Shown here piece after piece: positions 45,651 through 54,991 of a DNA stretch of 64,000 nt. Source of the DNA: Bradyrhizobium sp. 141 (lineage in GTDB: Bacteria; Pseudomonadota; Alphaproteobacteria; Rhizobiales; Xanthobacteraceae); assembly GCF_023074055.1 (NCBI RefSeq), contig NZ_JADPKR010000094.1:124001-188000 (forward strand), read 5' to 3'. Position numbers and translations under genes: made by a program. Within the stretch, counting starts at the first letter, position 1, and each line of letters begins with the position of its first letter. Below the pieces are notes generated by a model. It was given only the letters and a program-made list of their open reading frames with translations. It was not told the origin of the DNA and did no database searches.

Positions 45651-47816
45651 TTAACCGGCCGCCTTGGCCTCGCGGCGGCGCGCGGTGAGGATGTATTCGG
45701 TGTAGCCGTTCGGCTGCTCGCGCCCCTTGAAGATGAGGTCGCAGGCGGCCTTGAAGGCGACGCCGTCGAAGGCGGGCGCCATCGGCTTGTAGATGGCATC
45801 GCCGGCGTTCTGCTTGTCGACCACGACCGCCATGCGCTTGAGCGATTCCATCACCTGAGCCTCGGTAATCACGCCCTGGTGCAGCCAGTTGGCGAGATGC
45901 TGGCTGGAGATGCGTAACGTCGCGCGGTCTTCCATCAGGCCGACATCGTGGATGTCGGGCACCTTGGAGCAGCCGACGCCCTGGTCGATCCAGCGCACGA
46001 CATAGCCGAGGATGCCCTGGCAGTTGTTGTCGATCTCCTGCTTGACGTCGTCGGGCGCCCAGTTCGACTTCGACACCGGAATGGTGAGGATGTCCGAGAG
46101 CTTGGCGCGCGGGCCGCCGTTCGTCAGTTCCTCTTGGCGCGCGCTGACGTTGATCTTGTGGTAGTGCAGCGCGTGCAGCGTCGCCGCCGTCGGGGAAGGC
46201 ACCCAGGCGGTGGTGGCGCCGGCCTGCGGATGGCCGAGCTTCTGCTGAAGCATGTCCGCCATCTTGTCGGGGGCGGCCCACATGCCCTTGCCGATCTGGG
46301 CATGGCCGGGCAGGCCACAGGTCAGGCCCATGTCGACGTTCCAGTCCTCATAGGCCTTGATCCAGGCCTGCGCCTTCATCTCGTTCTTGCGGATCATCGG
46401 GCCCGCTTCCATCGAGGTGTGGATCTCGTCGCCGGTGCGATCGAGGAAGCCGGTGTTGATGAACATGATGCGCTTGGAGGCGCGCTGGATGCAGGCCTTG
46501 AGGTTGACGGTGGTACGCCGCTCCTCGTCCATGATGCCGACCTTGAGCGTGTTCTCGGGCAGCGACAGCATCTTCTCGACGCGGTCGAAGATCTCGCAGG
46601 TCAGCGACACCTCGTCGGGGCCGTGCATCTTCGGCTTGACGATATAGGCCGATCCGGTGCGGCTGTTCTTGACCTTGGAATTGCCCTTGAGATCGTGAAT
46701 GGCGAGCAGGCCCGAGACGGCGGCATCCAGCAGGCCTTCCGGAATCTCCTCGCCCTTCTCGTCCAGCACCGCGTCGGTGAACATGTGGTGACCGCAATTG
46801 CGCATCAGCAGCAGGCTGCGGCCGTGCAGCTTGACCTCGCCCTTGCCGTCAGGCGTCTTGTAGCTGCGATCGGCGTTGAGCGAGCGCGTCAGCGTCTTGC
46901 CGCCCTTCTCGAAATCAGCCGACAGCGTGCCGTTCATCAGGCCGAGCGTGTTGCGGTAGACCAGCACCTTGTCTTCGGCATCGACCGCGGCGACCGAGTC
47001 CTCCATGTCGAGGATGGTGGAGACCGCAGATTCCATGATCATGTCGGCGACGCCGGCCGGATCGTCCTTGCCGATCGCGCTGCTGCGGTCGATCCTGACC
47101 TCGACATGCAGGCCGTTGTTGACGAGCAGCACCGCGCTCGGTGCGGCCGCATCGCCCTGGAAGCCCGCGAACTGCGCGGCGTTCTTCAGTGCGGTGGCGT
47201 TACCGCTCTTCAGCTTCACCGCAAGCTGGCCCGCGACGACGCTGTAGGCGGTGACGTCGGTGTGGCTGCCGGTCGCCAGCGGCGCCGCCGCATCGAGGAA
47301 GGCTTTTGCTTTCGCGATCACCTTGTCGCCGCGCCCCTTGTTGTAGCCCTTGCCGCTCTCGGCAGCGTCGTGCGGGATCGCGTCGGTGCCGTAGAAGGCG
47401 TCATAGAGCGAGCCCCAGCGCGCATTCGCCGCGTTCAGTGCATAGCGTGCGTTGGTCAGGGGCACGACGAGCTGCGGGCCGCAGATCTTGCCGATCTCCT
47501 CGTCGACATTGGCGGTCTCGACCTTCTGCGTCGCCGGCTCCGGGACGAGATAGCCGATCTCCTTCAGGAAGGCGGTATAGGCGTTGAGGTCGAACGCCTT
47601 GCCTTTGTTGGCACGGTGCCAGCCGTCGACCTTGGCCTGCAGTGTGTCGCGGAAAGCGAGCAACGACCGGTTCTTCGGGCCCAGCTCCTTGATGATGGCG
47701 GCAAGCCCGGCCCAGAACGCATCCGGCGCGATCCCCGTTTTCGGGGCCGCTTCCTTGGCGATGAAATCGAACAGGACGGGAGCGATCTTCAATCCGTGGG
47801 CGTCGACGCGTTTCAT
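45651..47816 (-). CDS. glcB: Malate synthase G
   Basis: A 721-residue enzyme that condenses glyoxylate with acetyl-CoA to malate. The family motifs are present: DMEDSVAAVDAEDK, the magnesium and active-site region KPKMHGPDEVSLTCEIF, GIMDEERRTTVNLKACI, and HTSMEAGPMIRKNEMK, with WVPSPTAATLHALHYH near the C-terminus. The length is that of the G isoform. The ATG at 47816 fits the conserved start; a longer reading adds unrelated residues. It stands alone, with its own terminator. Confidence 0.97.
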   Translation of the reverse strand: MKRVDAHGLKIAPVLFDFIAKEAAPKTGIAPDAFWAGLAAIIKELGPKNRSLLAFRDTLQAKVDGWHRANKGKAFDLNAYTAFLKEIGYLVPEPATQKVETANVDEEIGKICGPQLVVPLTNARYALNAANARWGSLYDAFYGTDAIPHDAAESGKGYNKGRGDKVIAKAKAFLDAAAPLATGSHTDVTAYSVVAGQLAVKLKSGNATALKNAAQFAGFQGDAAAPSAVLLVNNGLHVEVRIDRSSAIGKDDPAGVADMIMESAVSTILDMEDSVAAVDAEDKVLVYRNTLGLMNGTLSADFEKGGKTLTRSLNADRSYKTPDGKGEVKLHGRSLLLMRNCGHHMFTDAVLDEKGEEIPEGLLDAAVSGLLAIHDLKGNSKVKNSRTGSAYIVKPKMHGPDEVSLTCEIFDRVEKMLSLPENTLKVGIMDEERRTTVNLKACIQRASKRIMFINTGFLDRTGDEIHTSMEAGPMIRKNEMKAQAWIKAYEDWNVDMGLTCGLPGHAQIGKGMWAAPDKMADMLQQKLGHPQAGATTAWVPSPTAATLHALHYHKINVSARQEELTNGGPRAKLSDILTIPVSKSNWAPDDVKQEIDNNCQGILGYVVRWIDQGVGCSKVPDIHDVGLMEDRATLRISSQHLANWLHQGVITEAQVMESLKRMAVVVDKQNAGDAIYKPMAPAFDGVAFKAACDLIFKGREQPNGYTEYILTARRREAKAAG

Positions 47817-47987
47817 GATGGGCTTTCTCGTTGGAAATGGCTGTTTTTGGCTGCTTTTGACCCGACAGCAGCAAAATGCACCCATAGAGGGCGGCTTTCG
47901 GGGCCCTATTAGCCCCAAAAAAGGGGCGGTGAGAAGACCCCCAGGGGTTTGTCAAAATGTCAAGAAAAGTGGGGGCGCACGCACCGG

Positions 47988-48097
47988 TGTCATTCCCCGC
48001 GAAGGCGGGGAATCCAGTACGCCGCGGCCTCTCCGTATCCCAACGCTGTCTCTGGAATACTGGGTCGCCCGGTCAAGCCGGGCGACGACAGCGGGGG
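47988..48097. repeat. Compound intergenic repeat
   Basis: CATTCCCCGCGAAGGCGGGGAAT forms one hairpin, and TCGCCCGGTCAAGCCGGGCGA a second, with a repeated ATCCAGTA / TACTGGGT pairing between them. It occupies the gap between the start of glcB and the end of cysNC and resembles a multicopy Bradyrhizobium-type palindrome. Confidence 0.75.
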
Positions 48098-48108
48098 TTA
48101 GGACGCAC

Positions 48109-50025
48109 TCAAATATTTGCGGCGAGGTCCAGGACTTCGTCGAACAGCACGCCCGTCGTCTTCAGCATGCGCTCGATCTCGTCGGCGGCCTCAGCGACCG
48201 TCCGTGCCGAGGTGTCGATCACGAGCTCGGCGGCCTGCGGTGCTTCGTAATCGTTGCCGATGCCGGTGAACGAGGAGAGCGCGCCGGCTCGCGCCTTCTT
48301 GTAATGGCCCTTGGGGTCGCGCTCCTCGCACACTTCAGCAGGCGTCGCGACATGGATCTCGCGGAACGCGGTGTCGGCGATGCGGCGCGCGGTCGCGCGA
48401 TCCTCGCGGGCTGGCGAGACCGCGGCGACGATGGCGATGTGGCCGTTACGCGCGAGATGCGTCGCGACTTCGGCGAGACGGCGGATGTTCTCGCTGCGGT
48501 CCGCAGCGGAGAAGCCGAGATCGTTGTTGAGCCCGGCGCGCAGCGTGTCGCCGTCGAGAAGGATCGGCGAGCCGCCATTGGAGAACAACCGGCGTTCCAG
48601 CGCTTTTGCCAGCGTCGACTTGCCGGAGGCCGGCAGGCCGGTGAGCCAGACCACGGCGCCGTTGTGGCGGTAGCGCGCGGAGCGTTCGTCGGGGCGCAGG
48701 GCCGATTCCACCGGCACGATGTCGACGGGCACGGCGCGCTGGCCGGCATCGACCGACAGCACCAGACCGCCGCCGGCGATGCGTCCGGAGACCTCGATCA
48801 CGAGACGGCCCGTGCGCGGGTTCTCGGTATAGGGATCGGTGGCAATCGGATTCGACAGAGAAATATCGATCTCGCCGACATGGTTACGGCCGATCGCCTT
48901 GTTCTCGGTGCTCGACAATTCGCCGGGATCGACCGCCTTCTCGATCGCGATCACGGTGGCGCGGCTTTCCTTCGGCCCGCAGCGAACCAGGAGCTGGTCG
49001 CCCTTGGCGAGCGGCTTGTCGTGCAGCCAGAAGATGCGCGCGCGCAGCCGGCGCGTCTCGCGCGGGGCGCCGCTCGCATGCGCGACGATGTCGCCGCGCT
49101 CGATGAACAATTCGCGGTCGAGGGTAATGCCGACCGAGCGGCCGGCGCCCTGCCGTCCCGCGACCGGCGTCGCCGGCCAGCTCTCGACCGTCTTGATCTT
49201 GGCGATCTTGCCGGCCGGCATGATCACGATCTCGTCGCCGGCTTTGAGGCTGCCGGATTCGATGCGCCCCGCCACGATGCGGCGGTCGTCGAACTTGTAG
49301 ATCGCCTGCACAGGCAGGCGCAGCGCCAGCGCTTCCAGGGGGCGCGCCGGCTCCAGCTGGTCCAGCGCTTCGACCACCGTCGGTCCCTTGTACCAACCGA
49401 TTCGATCGGTACGCTCGGCGACGCCGTCACCATCGCGGGCGGAAATCGGGATCACTGCCGTGGGCTTCACACCGAGGCCGCTCAGATGCGCGGAAATCTC
49501 GTCGCTGATCTCCTTGAAACGATCGGCGGAAAAGTCGACGCGGTCCATCTTGTTGACGACAACAGCGACCTGCTTCACGCCGAGCAGATGCAGGAGATAG
49601 CCGTGCCGCCTTGTCTGGTCGCGCACGCCTTCGAGCGCGTCGATGATCAGCACCGCGCCGTCGGCCTGCGAGGCGCCGGTGATCATGTTGCGGAGGAATT
49701 CGGCGTGGCCGGGCGCGTCGATCAGCACGATGTCGCGCGAATTGGTGCGAAAGCGGATCTGCGTGGTGTCGATGGTGATGCCCTGGTCGCGCTCGGTCTG
49801 AAGCGCATCGAGCAGGAACGACCATTCGAACGGCATGCCGCGCCGCGCGCTGACCGCTTTCAGCATGTCCAGCTTGCCGTCGGGCAGGCTGCCGGTCTCG
49901 TGCAGCAGGCGGCCGACCAGCGTCGACTTGCCGTGGTCGACATGGCCGACGATGACGATCCGCACCTGCGGACGCGTGGTGCCGTTCGGGGTGGCGGGCG
50001 AAGCGGGGGTGACGATCATGTTCAT
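48109..50025 (-). CDS. cysNC: Bifunctional sulfate adenylyltransferase subunit 1 / adenylylsulfate kinase
   Basis: A 638-residue fusion. Residues 1-440 are the CysN GTPase with GHVDHGKSTLVGRLL, DAPGHAEFLRNM and NKMDRVDF, which couples GTP hydrolysis to ATP sulfurylase. The C-terminal 190 residues are APS kinase with the P-loop GLPASGKSTLAKALE, LDGDTLRAGLNNDLGFS and FREIHVATPAEVCEERDPKGHYKKA. It makes APS with CysD and then PAPS. It starts 19 bases after the cysD stop codon. Confidence 0.96.
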   Translation of the reverse strand: MNMIVTPASPATPNGTTRPQVRIVIVGHVDHGKSTLVGRLLHETGSLPDGKLDMLKAVSARRGMPFEWSFLLDALQTERDQGITIDTTQIRFRTNSRDIVLIDAPGHAEFLRNMITGASQADGAVLIIDALEGVRDQTRRHGYLLHLLGVKQVAVVVNKMDRVDFSADRFKEISDEISAHLSGLGVKPTAVIPISARDGDGVAERTDRIGWYKGPTVVEALDQLEPARPLEALALRLPVQAIYKFDDRRIVAGRIESGSLKAGDEIVIMPAGKIAKIKTVESWPATPVAGRQGAGRSVGITLDRELFIERGDIVAHASGAPRETRRLRARIFWLHDKPLAKGDQLLVRCGPKESRATVIAIEKAVDPGELSSTENKAIGRNHVGEIDISLSNPIATDPYTENPRTGRLVIEVSGRIAGGGLVLSVDAGQRAVPVDIVPVESALRPDERSARYRHNGAVVWLTGLPASGKSTLAKALERRLFSNGGSPILLDGDTLRAGLNNDLGFSAADRSENIRRLAEVATHLARNGHIAIVAAVSPAREDRATARRIADTAFREIHVATPAEVCEERDPKGHYKKARAGALSSFTGIGNDYEAPQAAELVIDTSARTVAEAADEIERMLKTTGVLFDEVLDLAANI

Positions 50026-50044
50026 AACGCGCTCGCGTCCTTGA

Positions 50045-50941
50045 TCAGAGATAGCCGGCGACGCGAAGGCGCTCGAAGGCGTCCTCGGTCTCGTGGTCGA
50101 GCGCGCGTCCGGCGCGCTCCGGCACCTTGGTCTGTTCGAGCTCGATCAGGATCTCGTCGATGCTCGACGCAGTCGAGGCGACCGGATTGGTGATGTCCTG
50201 ATCGCCCAGCGAGCGGTAGCGCTTGCCGTTCTGCGACAGATAGAGCGGGATGATCGGGATGTTCTCGCGCTTGGTGTAGGCCCAGATGTCGGCTTCGGTC
50301 CAATGCAGGATCGGGTGGATGCGCAGATGCGCGCCCTGCGGCGGCGAGGCGTTGAAATGGTCCCAGAACTCCGGCGGCTGGTCGCGCACGTCCCAATTGC
50401 CTTCCAGGCCGCGCGGCGAGAACACGCGCTCCTTGGCGCGGGTCGCTTCCTCGTCGCGGCGGATGCCGGCGATCAGGCCGTCAAAGCCGTATTTGGCGAG
50501 CGCCATCTTGAGGCCCTCGGTCTTGCGCGCGGCGGAACGGGCGGCCGGCGGCAGCGTTGGGTCGACGGCATCGATAGGCGGGCAGGGCTCGACACGCAGA
50601 TCGAGATCCCACTCCTTCCCGTAATGATCGCGGAAGCGATACATGTCCGGAAACTTCTTGCCGGTGTCGACATGGAGGGCCGGGAACGGCAGCCGGCCGA
50701 AGAACGCCTTCCGCGCCAGCCAGATCATGACGTTGGAGTCCTTGCCGAGCGACCACAGCAGGGCAATCTTCTTCAGCCGGGCGAAGGCCTCCCGGAAGAT
50801 GTAGATGCTCTGCGCCTCGAGCTGGTCGAGATGGTCCATGCTGGGGGCAACATCAGCAGAAAATTCTTGCGAGCCCGCGCGGCTGAGGGGGGCCGTGCTG
50901 CTCACTCCGACAACTGCGGAATCGTCCTTGAGAAGATGCAT
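50045..50941 (-). CDS. cysD: Sulfate adenylyltransferase subunit 2
   Basis: A 298-residue ATP-PPi-lyase-type enzyme (HUP/PP-loop) with the SLGKDSNVMIWLARKAF loop, HVDTGKKFPDMYRFRD, GIRRDEEATRAKERVFSPR and LRIHPILHWTEADIWAY. It adenylates sulfate with CysN. The ATG at 50941 gives about 45 residues before the conserved core. It is the first gene of the minus-strand cysD-cysNC operon, divergent from cysG. Confidence 0.95.
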   Translation of the reverse strand: MHLLKDDSAVVGVSSTAPLSRAGSQEFSADVAPSMDHLDQLEAQSIYIFREAFARLKKIALLWSLGKDSNVMIWLARKAFFGRLPFPALHVDTGKKFPDMYRFRDHYGKEWDLDLRVEPCPPIDAVDPTLPPAARSAARKTEGLKMALAKYGFDGLIAGIRRDEEATRAKERVFSPRGLEGNWDVRDQPPEFWDHFNASPPQGAHLRIHPILHWTEADIWAYTKRENIPIIPLYLSQNGKRYRSLGDQDITNPVASTASSIDEILIELEQTKVPERAGRALDHETEDAFERLRVAGYL

Positions 50942-51083
50942 CTCTGCCACTTTGCGTTTGGAGGCGAAAATTCTATAGTGACCGCGTGGAGTAGAAGAAA
51001 AAATTTTCTCTTTGCGCGCTCGAAACGACACATATATAGAAAATAATTCCAGTCAACCCCGTATCGGGGGAAGCGAGTATCGT
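50942..51083. promoter_or_regulatory. Divergent cysD / cysG promoter region
   Basis: This 142-base region is much richer in A and T than its surroundings, with runs such as GAAAAAATTTTCTC. TTCTATA (50981-50987) and its inverse TATAGAA (51035-51041) face each other and may be parts of the two divergent -10 regions. A shared sulfur regulator site is likely but I cannot name it. Confidence 0.5.
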
Positions 51084-52508
51084 ATGCGGTTCTTGCCGGT
51101 GTTTCTCGATCTCAAGGCCGGTCCGGTGGTCCTCATCGGTGCGGGCGAGCTTTTGCGCGCCAAGTTGCGCGTGCTCGCGGCGGCCGGCGCGCGCATCCGC
51201 GTGCATGCGATCGACGGCAATCAGGATCTGGGGCTCAGTTCTGAGGACGTAGCCCGTATCGAAATCGCGGCGGGCGATCCGCTCACCGCCGATCTCTCGG
51301 GTGTCATCGCCATCGTCTGCGCGGGAGCAGGCGACGTCGGCGTTGCGATGTCGGTGCGCGCCAAGGCGCTTGGCCTGCCCGTCAACGTCATGGACGATCT
51401 CGAGCATTCGAGCTTCATCTTCCCGGCGATCGTCGATCGCGGCGATGTCGTGGTCGCGGTCGGTACCGGCGGCACCTCGCCGGTGGTGGCGCGGCGCGTG
51501 CGCGAGAAGATCGAGGCGCTGCTTCCGGCGCGCATCGGCGAGCTCGCCGAGTTCATCGGCGGCTTCCGCAAGTCCATCAACGAGCACATCGCCGAGTTTC
51601 CGTTGCGCCGCCGGTTCTGGGAGCGCGTGATCGACGGTCCGATCGGCGCCGCCGTGCTCGCCGGCCGCAAGGCCGAGGCGGATGCGGCGCTCAAAGCCAT
51701 TTCAGATCCCTCCGAATTCGCGCGCGCAGACAAGCCGGAAGGCTCGGTCGTGCTGGTCGGCGCCGGCCCCGGCGACCCCGACCTTCTCACCATCAAGGCG
51801 CTGCGCGCATTGCAGGACGCCGACATCGTCTTCCATGACGAATTGGTCTCCCCCGAAATTCTCGATCGCATCCGCCGCGACACCACGCGCGTTGCCGTCG
51901 GTCGCCGCGTCGGCAAGCCCGGCATCGGCCAGGACGCCATCAACAAGCGCATGATCGAGGCCGCGCAATCCGGCCAGCGCGTGGTGCGGCTGAAAGGCGG
52001 CGATCCCTTCGTGTTCGGCCGTGGCGGCGAAGAGGTGGAAGCCTTGCGCGCCGCCGGCGTCGCCTATTCGATCATTCCCGGCATCACCGCAGGTCTCGGC
52101 GGCGCCGCCGATTTCGAGGTGCCGCTCACTTATCGTCACGAAGCCACCCGCATCACCTTCCTCACCGCGCACAAGGCGCGCGATGCGGAGGTCGTGGACT
52201 GGTCGACGCTGACCGACACCAAGATGACCGTCGTGGTCTACATGGGCATGACCGCCGCGCCCGCCATCCGTGCCGGCCTGTTCGCGGCCGGCCGTTCGCC
52301 GGAAACGCCGGTGGGCGTGTTCGCCCGCGTCACGCGTCCCGACGGGCAAGGCGCGATCGGCACGCTGCGCGATCTGCCCGAACTCGTGCGGCGGACCCAA
52401 GGCGGCCCCGCCATCCTCATCATCGGCGACGTGGTCCGGCTTGCCGGCTCGCTTCGCCGCCAATCTCCAAAGCAAATCATCTCTGACCTCCTGGATGCAG
52501 CCGAATGA
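51084..52508 (+). CDS. cysG: Siroheme synthase CysG (dehydrogenase/ferrochelatase + uroporphyrinogen-III methyltransferase)
   Basis: A 474-residue fusion. The N-terminal 200 residues bind NAD (VVLIGAGELLRAKLRVLAAAGA, VGTGGTSPVVARRVR) and make siroheme from precorrin-2. From about residue 220 a SUMT domain follows (GSVVLVGAGPGDPDLLTIKALRALQDADIV, RLKGGDPFVFGRGGEE, YSIIPGITAGLGGAAD). Siroheme is the cofactor of CysI, encoded two genes downstream. The ATG at 51084 follows GGGGGAAGCGAG. It overlaps the DUF2849 gene by 4 bases. Confidence 0.96.
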   Translation: MRFLPVFLDLKAGPVVLIGAGELLRAKLRVLAAAGARIRVHAIDGNQDLGLSSEDVARIEIAAGDPLTADLSGVIAIVCAGAGDVGVAMSVRAKALGLPVNVMDDLEHSSFIFPAIVDRGDVVVAVGTGGTSPVVARRVREKIEALLPARIGELAEFIGGFRKSINEHIAEFPLRRRFWERVIDGPIGAAVLAGRKAEADAALKAISDPSEFARADKPEGSVVLVGAGPGDPDLLTIKALRALQDADIVFHDELVSPEILDRIRRDTTRVAVGRRVGKPGIGQDAINKRMIEAAQSGQRVVRLKGGDPFVFGRGGEEVEALRAAGVAYSIIPGITAGLGGAADFEVPLTYRHEATRITFLTAHKARDAEVVDWSTLTDTKMTVVVYMGMTAAPAIRAGLFAAGRSPETPVGVFARVTRPDGQGAIGTLRDLPELVRRTQGGPAILIIGDVVRLAGSLRRQSPKQIISDLLDAAE

Positions 52509-52822
52509 CCTCCCCGCTTGAACAGAAGAAGATCAAGATCGCCGGCCCCTCGATCGTGACCGCCAACCGGACCTGGGACGGCATCGTGGTGTATCGCACC
52601 GCCGCCAAGAGCTGGTCTGCGGACCTCTCGGAGGCCGCGATCGTGCGCAACTCCGACGAGGCCAAGGCGTTGCTTGCGGAGTCCGTCGCCGATGACGTCG
52701 GCGCGATCGGACCCTATATCGCCCCGGTGCAGGTCGGCGCGGACGGCAAGATCGAACCCGGCAATCTGCGCGAACAGATCCGCCGCACCGGTGTGACCAT
52801 CGGACAGTCGGCCCAGGCTTAA
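52505..52822 (+). CDS. DUF2849 domain protein
   Basis: A 105-residue soluble protein with GPSIVTANRTWDGIVVYRTAAKSWSADL and VADDVGAIGPYIAPVQVGADG, characteristic of DUF2849, a family of unknown function found next to sulfite reductase genes in alphaproteobacteria. It overlaps cysG by 4 bases and precedes cysI by 11 bases. The context strongly implies a role in sulfite reduction or siroheme handling. Confidence 0.88.
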   Translation: MTSPLEQKKIKIAGPSIVTANRTWDGIVVYRTAAKSWSADLSEAAIVRNSDEAKALLAESVADDVGAIGPYIAPVQVGADGKIEPGNLREQIRRTGVTIGQSAQA

Positions 52823-52833
52823 GGCACCTTCTT

Positions 52834-54489
52834 ATGTATGCTTACGACGAAATCGACCGCACGCTCGTCAACGAGCGCGTCTCGGAGTTCCGCGACCAGG
52901 TGAAGCGGCGCCTCTCCGGCGAACTCACCGAGGACGAGTTCAAGATCCTGCGCCTGCAGAACGGCGTCTATCTGCAATTGCACGCCTACATGTTCCGCGT
53001 CGCGATCCCCTACGGCACGCTCGCAACGAACCAGTTGCGGGCGCTCGCCCATGTCGCGCGCAAATACGACCGCGGCTACGGCCATTTCACCACGCGGCAG
53101 AACATCCAGTTCAACTGGATCAAGCTGGCCGAACTGCCGGATGCGCTGGAGGATCTTGCCAAGGTCGGCATCCATGCGATGCAGACCTCCGGCAACAACA
53201 TGCGCAATGTCACCTCGGACCAGTGGGCCGGCGTCGCGCCCGGCGAGATCGAGGATCCGCGCATCTGGTCGGAGCTGATCCGCCAGCACACCACACTGCA
53301 TCCGGAATTCTCGTTCCTGCCGCGCAAGTTCAAGATCGCGATCACCGCGTCGGACCACGACCGCGCCGCGATCAAGATCCACGACATCGGCCTGAGGCTG
53401 ATCAAGAACGAGAAGGGCGAGACCGGTTTCGAGGTGCTGGTCGGAGGCGGCCTCGGTCGCACGCCGTTCATCGCCAAGACCATCAAGCACTTCGTGCATG
53501 GCCGCGATATCCTCAGCTACATCGAGGCGATCCTGCGCGTCTACAACCAGTACGGCCGCCGCGACAACATCTACAAGGCGCGCATCAAGATCCTGGTGCA
53601 CGAGCTCGGCATCGAAAAATTCTCCCGCGAGGTCGAGGACGAGTGGCAGCATATCCGCAACTCCTCGCTCCAGATCGACGACGAGGTGATCGAGGACATT
53701 CGCTCGCGCTTCACTTATCCTTCTTACGAGAAGCTGCCGCACATGCCGGACGAGCTGCGTCAGGCCGCGGCCGATCCTGATTTCGAGGCGTGGCGCAAGA
53801 ACTCGGTGGCCCCGCACAAGGTGCAGGGCTACTCCATCGTCACGATCTCGTTGAAGCCGATCGGTGCGCCTCCGGGCGATGCCAACGCCGAGCAGATGGA
53901 TGCACTGGCCGATCTCGCCGACAAATATTCGTTCGGCGAGATCCGCGTCGGCCACGAGCAGAACCTGGCGCTGCCGCATGTCGCCAAGCGCGACCTGCCG
54001 GCGCTGTGGAAGGCGCTCGACAAGCTCGGGCTCGCGACGCCGAACGTCAATCTGATCACCGACATCATCGCCTGCCCCGGGCTCGACTATTGCTCGCTGG
54101 CGAATGCGCGCTCGATTCCGATCGCGCAGGAACTGACGCGGCGCTTTGCCAATCACGAGCTCGCGAACCTGATAGGCCGCCTCCACATCAACATCTCCGG
54201 CTGCATCAATGCCTGCGGCCATCACCATGTCGGCCATATCGGCATTCTCGGCGTCGAGAAGAACGGCGAGGAGGTCTACCAGATCACCATCGGCGGCCGT
54301 GCCGACGAGAACGCCGCGCTGGGCAGCCTGATCGGACCCGGTGTCAAATTCGACGAAGTCGCCGATGTCATCGAAGACGTTGTGGAAGCCTATCTGGCGC
54401 TGCGCGAGCGGCCCGAAGAGCTGTTCATGGACACGGTGAAGCGTCTCGGCGTCGAACCCTTCAAGGAGCGCGTCTATGCCACTCGTTAA
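52834..54489 (+). CDS. cysI: Assimilatory sulfite reductase (siroheme/4Fe-4S type)
   Basis: A 551-residue reductase with two nitrite/sulfite-reductase repeats. The first contains GYGHFTTRQNIQFNWIKL and TSGNNMRNVTSD. The cofactor site is DIIACPGLDYCSLANARSIP with CINACGHHHVGHIG, whose four cysteines bind the 4Fe-4S cluster and siroheme. No cysJ flavoprotein gene is near, so ferredoxin or a similar donor is likely. It overlaps the DUF934 gene by 14 bases. Confidence 0.95.
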   Translation: MYAYDEIDRTLVNERVSEFRDQVKRRLSGELTEDEFKILRLQNGVYLQLHAYMFRVAIPYGTLATNQLRALAHVARKYDRGYGHFTTRQNIQFNWIKLAELPDALEDLAKVGIHAMQTSGNNMRNVTSDQWAGVAPGEIEDPRIWSELIRQHTTLHPEFSFLPRKFKIAITASDHDRAAIKIHDIGLRLIKNEKGETGFEVLVGGGLGRTPFIAKTIKHFVHGRDILSYIEAILRVYNQYGRRDNIYKARIKILVHELGIEKFSREVEDEWQHIRNSSLQIDDEVIEDIRSRFTYPSYEKLPHMPDELRQAAADPDFEAWRKNSVAPHKVQGYSIVTISLKPIGAPPGDANAEQMDALADLADKYSFGEIRVGHEQNLALPHVAKRDLPALWKALDKLGLATPNVNLITDIIACPGLDYCSLANARSIPIAQELTRRFANHELANLIGRLHINISGCINACGHHHVGHIGILGVEKNGEEVYQITIGGRADENAALGSLIGPGVKFDEVADVIEDVVEAYLALRERPEELFMDTVKRLGVEPFKERVYATR

Positions 54490-54991
54490 CGGCGGAAAGA
54501 TCGCCGACGACAGCTTCGTCAAGCTGGCCGTCGACACGCCGCTGCCCGAGGGCGGCGACATCCTGGTGCCGGCCGAACGTTTCCTCGGCGAGGCCGATGC
54601 GTTGGTCAAGCGCTCCGGCAAGGTCGGCGTGATCTGGCCGAACAGTCGCGATATCGCCGAGCTCGTGCCCTATCTCGGCAAGATCGCCGTCGTCGCGCTG
54701 GTGTTCCCGACTTTCCGCGACGGCCGTGCCTACAGCCAGGCCCGCCTGCTGCGCGAGCGTTACAATTACCGCGGCGAATTACGCGCGACCGGCCAGGTGT
54801 TGCGCGACCAGTTCGTGTTCATGCTGCGCGCCGGCTTCGATTCCTTCGACGTCAAGAAGCAGGGCGACGCGGAAGCCTTCATGCAGACCGCCAAGCGCTA
54901 TTCGGTGTTCTACCAGCCGACCGGCGACGGCCGCATCACGGCGCTGCACCGGCGCATGCAGCTCCGCCATTCCGAAGGTGTCGGCACGTGA
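54476..54991 (+). CDS. DUF934 domain protein
   Basis: A 171-residue protein with IPEGGDILVPAERFL-like and GVIWPNSRDIAELVPYLGKIAVVALVFPTFRDGRAYSQARLLRERYNYRGELRATGQVLRDQ motifs, the DUF934 core. The family accompanies CysI and CysH genes and is of unknown biochemical function. It overlaps cysI by 14 bases and cysH by 4, which shows tight translational coupling and a role in the same pathway. Confidence 0.9.
   Translation: MPLVNGGKIADDSFVKLAVDTPLPEGGDILVPAERFLGEADALVKRSGKVGVIWPNSRDIAELVPYLGKIAVVALVFPTFRDGRAYSQARLLRERYNYRGELRATGQVLRDQFVFMLRAGFDSFDVKKQGDAEAFMQTAKRYSVFYQPTGDGRITALHRRMQLRHSEGVGT

Noticed and set aside
45948..47912. A 654-codon frame antisense to glcB
   Set aside because: Shadow of malate synthase with typical high-GC mirror composition.
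47584..50193. An 869-codon frame antisense to glcB and cysNC
   Set aside because: It crosses two unrelated genes, a terminator-like repeat region and has no recognisable domain or ribosome site.
52819..54621. A 600-codon frame antisense to cysI
   Set aside because: The sense strand carries complete sulfite reductase motifs; the antisense product has none.
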